Assembly (NCBI GenBank): GCA_039029935.1 | Contig: JBCCFC010000470.1 | Coordinates: forward strand, 1 to 9,413 | Source: G039029935 sp039029935 | GTDB lineage: Bacteria > Chloroflexota > Anaerolineae > Caldilineales > Caldilineaceae | Direction of reading: 5' to 3' | Length of the DNA: 9,413 nucleotides | In this document: in pieces, positions 6,570 through 9,413 of the stretch | Position numbering within the stretch: the stretch's first letter is position 1 | Layout: every line of letters starts with the position of its first letter | The notes under the pieces: model-generated | The model's input: the letters and a program-made list of their open reading frames with translations, nothing else | What the model was told of the DNA's origin: nothing | The model's database searches: none | Program-made: the position numbers and the translations under genes

Positions 6570-6635
6570 GGATAGAGATGGGTAATCAAAAAGAGGTAGC
6601 ATATGCTACCTCTTTTTGATTACCCATCTCTATCC
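6570..6635. terminator. Perfect 66-bp palindrome, bidirectional intrinsic terminator
   Basis: Arms 6570-6602 and 6603-6635 are perfect reverse complements with no central spacer. The inner core GAGGTAGC-ATAT-GCTACCTC followed by TTTTT forms a textbook intrinsic terminator on both strands. It lies between the convergent binding-protein stop (6559-6561) and the minus-strand deacetylase, whose TAG stop (6630-6632) and last codon lie inside the outer arm. Confidence 0.9.
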
Positions 6636-7367
6636 AAACTTCATTACCTTGAAGCGTTCAAAATGGCGTATTGTGCCATCTTCTTGCTCTTCGCCCCAAC
6701 GTGTCCGCATTCGTTCTTCAAATTTGTCGATGTCTGTAAACTGTGTCTTGTGACAAATGAGTGCTTGGATTTTGCGCTCCATGACATCAGTCACATCCAC
6801 AACCACATCGACCTCATCGCCATGTACACCCACAACATAAAGCTGTTTGATCTTGTGGGGCATATAGCCTTCATCCATCAACTCTGGGAAGAACATCATG
6901 TTATCCGACGCCGGAAAGATGGCTTCCAGTGCAACCAATCCGGCATTGCGATGATCCGGATGGTTGATATAGCCACGACCCGAAAAATAACGATCCGGGT
7001 TCATGGTCATGATGAGTTCTGGGCGAATCCGCCGAATCTCGCGCACAACACGCTTTCGCAGTTCACGCGTGGGCTGCAAGAAGCCATCTTCCTCCCCCAT
7101 AAACAACACCGATTTGACACCCTCTACCTCGGCAGCAGCACGCTGTTCACGTTTACGAAACTCAATCAATTCGTCTCGTGTAATGTCTGGATTATGATTG
7201 CCTTTGTCTCCATTGGTCAAGATCATATAGGTGACGTTAATGCCCTGATCCGCCATCTGGATGACTGTACCCGCAGCCGTAAAGTCGGGGTCGTCGGGAT
7301 GTGCCATAATCACCAGCACATTCTCAACGCCCTCCCACTCTGGCTGCATGTTCTTCTCTTCTGCCAT
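6630..7367 (-). CDS. PIG-L family (LmbE-like) zinc-dependent deacetylase
   Basis: A 245-residue cytoplasmic enzyme of the PIG-L/LmbE family, which removes N-acetyl groups from GlcNAc-type conjugates (known members act in GPI anchor, mycothiol and bacillithiol synthesis and in antibiotic maturation). The metal motif AHPDD is at 22-26. By analogy with MshB, His23 and Asp26 bind zinc and Asp25 is the general base. The second motif NHPDHRNAG (135-143) supplies His139 as third ligand and His136 as the other catalytic residue. A Rossmann-like beta-alpha start (VENVLVIMAHPDD) and the TNGDKG loop (52-57) are typical. The start at 7367 follows the ferredoxin stop by 18 nt, with no strong SD, so translation may depend on the upstream gene. 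The terminator palindrome begins inside its last codons. The substrate is unknown; no glycosyltransferase or ligase of a thiol pathway lies nearby. Confidence 0.93.
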   Translation of the reverse strand: MAEEKNMQPEWEGVENVLVIMAHPDDPDFTAAGTVIQMADQGINVTYMILTNGDKGNHNPDITRDELIEFRKREQRAAAEVEGVKSVLFMGEEDGFLQPTRELRKRVVREIRRIRPELIMTMNPDRYFSGRGYINHPDHRNAGLVALEAIFPASDNMMFFPELMDEGYMPHKIKQLYVVGVHGDEVDVVVDVTDVMERKIQALICHKTQFTDIDKFEERMRTRWGEEQEDGTIRHFERFKVMKFG

Positions 7368-7385
7368 AATAAATTCAACTTTAGA

Positions 7386-7871
7386 CTATTCTGGATATCC
7401 TGGACCAATCTCGGGCTCAGTACCGTCAGGCAAGGATACGTTAAAGTATGCATAGTTGAGATCCGTTGCCGAGACCCGCAGTACATCTTCGTCCCCATCA
7501 ACCTCACTGAGCACAGTGATTTCGCCACCAATAACAGGTTTATCACTTTCATAAGTGTCATCCCCCTGCGCATCGGCAGCACTCACCATATCACCTCGCT
7601 CAACCAGCCACCCCGAAATTTCTTCGGACATCCCAGCGATAAAGTCAAAGGTCAAGAATGTATGCTCATCCTTGTCTTCCATATCCTCTTCGGGCAAAAT
7701 AGCCTCGGTTGGACATTCAGGCACACATGCACCACAGTCGATGCAGGTTTCAGGGTCGATAAAATACCAAGGCCAATCCGCTTCTGGCTCGCCAGGAATA
7801 ATACATTCGACTGGGCAGACTTCGACACATGCACCGTCGCGAATACATTTATCAAAAATAATATGGGTCAT
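7386..7871 (-). CDS. 7Fe-type ferredoxin with unknown acidic C-terminal domain
   Basis: A 161-residue electron carrier. Residues 1-60 form a bacterial [3Fe-4S][4Fe-4S] ferredoxin domain. The first motif is C9-x5-C15-x3-C19-P-x2-C23 and the second C43-x2-C46-x2-C49-x3-C53-P. By analogy with Azotobacter-type FdI, C9, C15 and C53 would hold the 3Fe cluster, C19, C43, C46 and C49 the 4Fe cluster, and C23 would be the free Cys. The spacing between the first two Cys is shorter than the common x7. A Trp-Pro-Trp turn lies at 33-35. The remaining 100 residues are acidic (runs such as EEDMEDKDE), contain no Cys and are predicted to be mostly beta strand. I do not recognise them. A very strong RBS, GAGGAGGTT (complement of 7877-7885), supports the start. 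This is the first gene of a unit with the PIG-L deacetylase. The partner oxidoreductase is not in the window. Confidence 0.92.
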   Translation of the reverse strand: MTHIIFDKCIRDGACVEVCPVECIIPGEPEADWPWYFIDPETCIDCGACVPECPTEAILPEEDMEDKDEHTFLTFDFIAGMSEEISGWLVERGDMVSAADAQGDDTYESDKPVIGGEITVLSEVDGDEDVLRVSATDLNYAYFNVSLPDGTEPEIGPGYPE

Positions 7872-7897
7872 CCCACAACCTCCTCAAGAGCATTGGC

Positions 7898-7917
7898 ATT
7901 CAAATCTAAATTTGAAT
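7898..7917. promoter_or_regulatory. 8-bp-arm palindrome in the leader of the ferredoxin gene, candidate operator
   Basis: ATTCAAAT (7898-7905) and ATTTGAAT (7910-7917) are perfect inverted repeats around CTAA. The element sits 12 nt upstream (in the minus direction) of the ferredoxin RBS. It could be an operator or, as RNA, a weak leader hairpin. No clear -35/-10 pair was found on the minus strand, so the promoter position is unknown. Confidence 0.4.
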
Positions 7918-7996
7918 AATAAAGTCGATATAGTTTAATCATTAATTTGGCTATTTTGCCCACTTTAACGTAGTGGTTAAAAATCGTCTATGACTA

Positions 7997-8023
7997 ACAA
8001 GCAATCTAAAATAGATTGCTTGT
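7997..8023. repeat. 12-bp-stem hairpin upstream of the ferredoxin gene
   Basis: Arms 7997-8008 (ACAAGCAATCTA) and 8012-8023 (TAGATTGCTTGT) pair perfectly around AAA. No U-run follows on either strand. It may be a weak terminator separating the ferredoxin unit from whatever lies to the right, or a regulatory palindrome. Confidence 0.6.
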
Positions 8024-8097
8024 AGTATTGCAACCAGTCGCTAGAAATATAGCATTTTATGGCTTTGTATAGAAGCCAATTCAGGATGAAATTGAGA

Positions 8098-8123
8098 ACA
8101 GACACCTCCGAAGAGGTGTCTGT
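8098..8123 (-). terminator. 11-bp-stem hairpin with UUCG loop on the minus strand
   Basis: Arms 8098-8108 and 8113-8123 pair perfectly. On the minus strand the loop is UUCG closed by C-G, the exceptionally stable tetraloop; on the plus strand it is CGAA. The minus-strand downstream sequence is only moderately U-rich. This would suit the 3' end of a minus-strand transcript covering the structured block to the right. Confidence 0.5.
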
Positions 8124-8359
8124 GCTAACATCACTGTCTTTACGACCTCCTGTTAGCTGGAGTGAGTTGCTCCTCGAGGCTGTTAAATAGGCTTGTCATG
8201 TCTAGAACACCTTCACGTTTCCGCTACCCTTAATCCTAGACCACAGAGCGACCGACTGGAACCACATCTATCGGTGTGCTGACCTATCTAACTGCTGCTA
8301 CAATGTAGCCCTCTGTTAGTTCCTTGTCCATGGATAAAACACCATTGATTTAGGAACTA
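8124..8359. ncRNA. Candidate structured non-coding RNA or mobile-element remnant
   Basis: This non-coding stretch is packed with inverted repeats: GCTAACA/TGTTAGC (8124-8130, 8151-8157), GGAG/CTCC (8159-8162, 8170-8173), GTCTAG/CTAGAC (8200-8205, 8236-8241) around a 30-nt loop, ACCGA/TCGGT (8251-8255, 8271-8275), GCTAC-AAT-GTAGC (8297-8309) nested in CTAAC/GTTAG (8288-8292, 8315-8319), and TAGTTCCT/AGGAACTA (8317-8324, 8352-8359), the last competing with the nested stem. GC content is higher than in the flanks. The strand is undecided: the UUCG hairpin at 8098-8123 favours a minus-strand 3' end, while the U-rich tract after 8359 would suit the plus strand. I do not recognise an RNA family. 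A decayed insertion-sequence end or intron piece is possible. Confidence 0.3.
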
Positions 8360-8557
8360 TTCTTTTCTGTTACTGAATTCGTCATTTCATATAACTTGTT
8401 CAGATGAACGTTAAGTTCCCGTCACAATCAAACCAGAAACAAAAAATGATGAAACCCAAATGAGTCTTGATTATGACGTTAAGCCTTACTGAATCTATGT
8501 CATACAACCATGTATGCTAGTTCAAATTTGGGAAATACTCTTTAACAACCATTATCG

Positions 8558-8586
8558 TTGGATTTAAGATAACTGTCAACTGTATA
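8558..8586 (+). promoter_or_regulatory. Candidate promoter of the membrane protease gene
   Basis: TTGGAT (8558-8563), a 17-nt spacer and TGTATA (8581-8586; TATAGT follows in an offset register) lie about 30 nt before the start codon. The hexamers match sigma-70 consensus only partly. Confidence 0.3.
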
Positions 8587-8617
8587 GTAGAGATTGCGTA
8601 TATGTAGAGGAGGGTTT

Positions 8618-9413
8618 ATGGTAAAGTCGATTCGCTATAAGTCTATGAATTATACACGAAAATACCTCTCAATCACCTGCCTTGTTTTGGGATTAGGATT
8701 GCTATTGCTTCCTATGACCCCACAAAGCACCCTGCAACCCGCCCTGTTCAACACGGCGCGGGCGAGTACACTGCCTCAATCCAGTGAATCCACCCAAGTG
8801 TATGTCCTGACCTTTGAAGGTGCAGTCACGCCGGTGCTAGACCAATATATCGCTGATGGCATTGAAACGGCCACCACACAGAACGCTGAAGCCCTAATCT
8901 TGCAGCTGGACACACCCGGTGGAAGCGTGGATATCACCAAATCGATCAACCAAAAGATTCTTGGTTCTTCGGTGCCCGTTGTGGTCTATGTTGCGCCTGC
9001 TGGTGCGCACGCAGGCAGCGCAGGTACATTCATCACGCTTGCCGGACATGCCGCAGCAATGGCGCCAGGTAGCAGCATTGGCGCGGCCAGCCCGGTTGGT
9101 GGTGGCGGTGAGGATATCGGCGAAACGATGGAAGCAAAAGTCACAAACATTCTGACGGCTGATATCGAGAATTTGGCCTCGCGTCGTGGGGAAGAGGCGA
9201 CGGAATGGGCGATTGCGGCAGTAGAAGAGGCAGCAGCGGCAACGGCGCAACAGGCATTGGATTTGGGAGTCATCGACTTTATTGTACCCAACCTCAGTAC
9301 ACTATTAGACGAACTGGATGGCTTTGAGGTCACGGTGCAAGGAGCAACACAGACGCTCAATACAAAAAATGCCTTCATCACACGTGTCGAACTCAACTCG
9401 ATTCAACGTTTCC
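8618..9413 (+). CDS. NfeD-type ClpP-fold membrane serine protease, N-terminal part (runs off the window)
   Basis: An open frame of 265 codons continues past the right edge without a stop. Residues 1-50 hold a basic N-terminus (MVKSIRYKSMNYTRK), a hydrophobic core (20-32) and a possible signal peptidase site after ARA (47-49). The domain from about 60 onward is the ClpP/crotonase-like fold of NfeD (stomatin-operon partner) proteases. It has LQLDTPGGSVD (96-105), the oxyanion-type glycine loop, and catalytic Ser134 in HAGSAG. Lys174 (MEAK) lies 40 residues later, which suits the Ser/Lys dyad of archaeal PH1510. SSIGAASPVG (152-161) is also typical. The full protein would be expected to continue with membrane helices and a small OB-fold domain, and a stomatin/SPFH gene often follows. 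An AGAGGAGGG RBS (8606-8614) precedes the ATG closely. A start at codon 10 is possible. Confidence 0.9.
   Translation, partial: MVKSIRYKSMNYTRKYLSITCLVLGLGLLLLPMTPQSTLQPALFNTARASTLPQSSESTQVYVLTFEGAVTPVLDQYIADGIETATTQNAEALILQLDTPGGSVDITKSINQKILGSSVPVVVYVAPAGAHAGSAGTFITLAGHAAAMAPGSSIGAASPVGGGGEDIGETMEAKVTNILTADIENLASRRGEEATEWAIAAVEEAAAATAQQALDLGVIDFIVPNLSTLLDELDGFEVTVQGATQTLNTKNAFITRVELNSIQRF

Larger units (their letters stand above)
7886..8617. other. About 730 bp between divergent genes without a convincing protein gene
   Basis: Every reading frame is broken by frequent stops, and no ORF with an RBS and sensible composition is seen. The left part is AT-rich and holds the leader of the ferredoxin gene. 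The middle (8098-8359) is richer in GC and in inverted repeats and is listed separately. The right part (8360-8617) is AT-rich leader DNA for the protease gene. It holds one small palindrome, CATACA-ACCA-TGTATG (8501-8516), and the octamer ACGTTAAG twice (8408-8415, 8476-8483). Confidence 0.7.

Noticed and set aside
6603..7919. A 438-codon open frame on the plus strand, antisense to the deacetylase and ferredoxin genes
   Set aside because: It runs opposite two genes with clear catalytic motifs, has low-quality composition (many His, Cys, Trp, Asn), lacks an RBS, and begins inside the terminator palindrome. It is a shadow of the codon bias of the real genes.
8180..8240. A 19-codon minus-strand mini-ORF (starts MTSLFNS) inside the structured block
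   Set aside because: Too short, without RBS or recognisable similarity. The block is better explained as non-coding.
8894..9396. Overlapping minus-strand ORFs of 118 and 136 codons opposite the protease gene
   Set aside because: The plus-strand frame has a signal peptide, the LDTPGG and GSAG motifs and an RBS. The minus-strand frames are Arg/Cys- or Ala/Ser-rich shadows.

Overview
The window reads as a chromosomal stretch of a free-living, moderate-GC heterotrophic bacterium. A Chloroflexota-like origin (Anaerolineae or Caldilineae) is my best guess. It rests on the style of the lipoprotein (Cys followed by an Ala/Asp/Gly-rich linker), on a secreted repeat protein ending in a hydrophobic-Pro-hydrophobic-x-Arg tail (FMPIIQR), and on abundant intergenic hairpins. 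No marker gene is present, so the taxonomy is inference.

Layout, left to right. (1) 45-857 (+) is a histidine phosphatase superfamily enzyme. (2) It converges on a two-gene minus-strand unit: a membrane-anchored or secreted repeat protein (2546-1320) followed 17 nt later by a small hypothetical protein (1302-943). An almost perfect inverted repeat (862-944) fills the convergent gap. (3) A divergent regulatory region (about 2595-2816) carries tandem 22-bp repeats with GACAA/TTGTC palindromes next to a plausible promoter. (4) 2817-6561 (+) is a carbohydrate-type ABC importer module: a MalF-type permease with an unusual insertion containing two extra membrane segments, a MalG-type permease overlapping it by 8 nt, a 22-bp-stem hairpin, then a substrate-binding lipoprotein with its own RBS and probably its own promoter. 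No ATPase gene is present. (5) A perfect 66-bp palindrome (6570-6635), which looks like a bidirectional terminator, separates the importer from the convergent minus-strand pair of a 7Fe-type ferredoxin with an unexplained C-terminal half (7871-7386) and a PIG-L family zinc deacetylase (7367-6630). (6) About 730 bp without a protein gene (7886-8617) holds several hairpins and a block at 8098-8359 that looks like a structured RNA or a mobile-element remnant. (7) The 5' part of an NfeD-type, ClpP-fold membrane serine protease begins at 8618 and runs off the right edge.

The importer probably takes up a sugar or sugar-like ligand and relies on an ATPase encoded elsewhere. The deacetylase/ferredoxin pair is a separate transcription unit with an unknown joint role. 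I see no defence system, CRISPR array, complete transposase, rRNA or tRNA. The features most worth a second look are the 22-bp repeat array, the structured non-coding block, the palindromes reaching into stop codons, the ferredoxin fusion and the enlarged permease.
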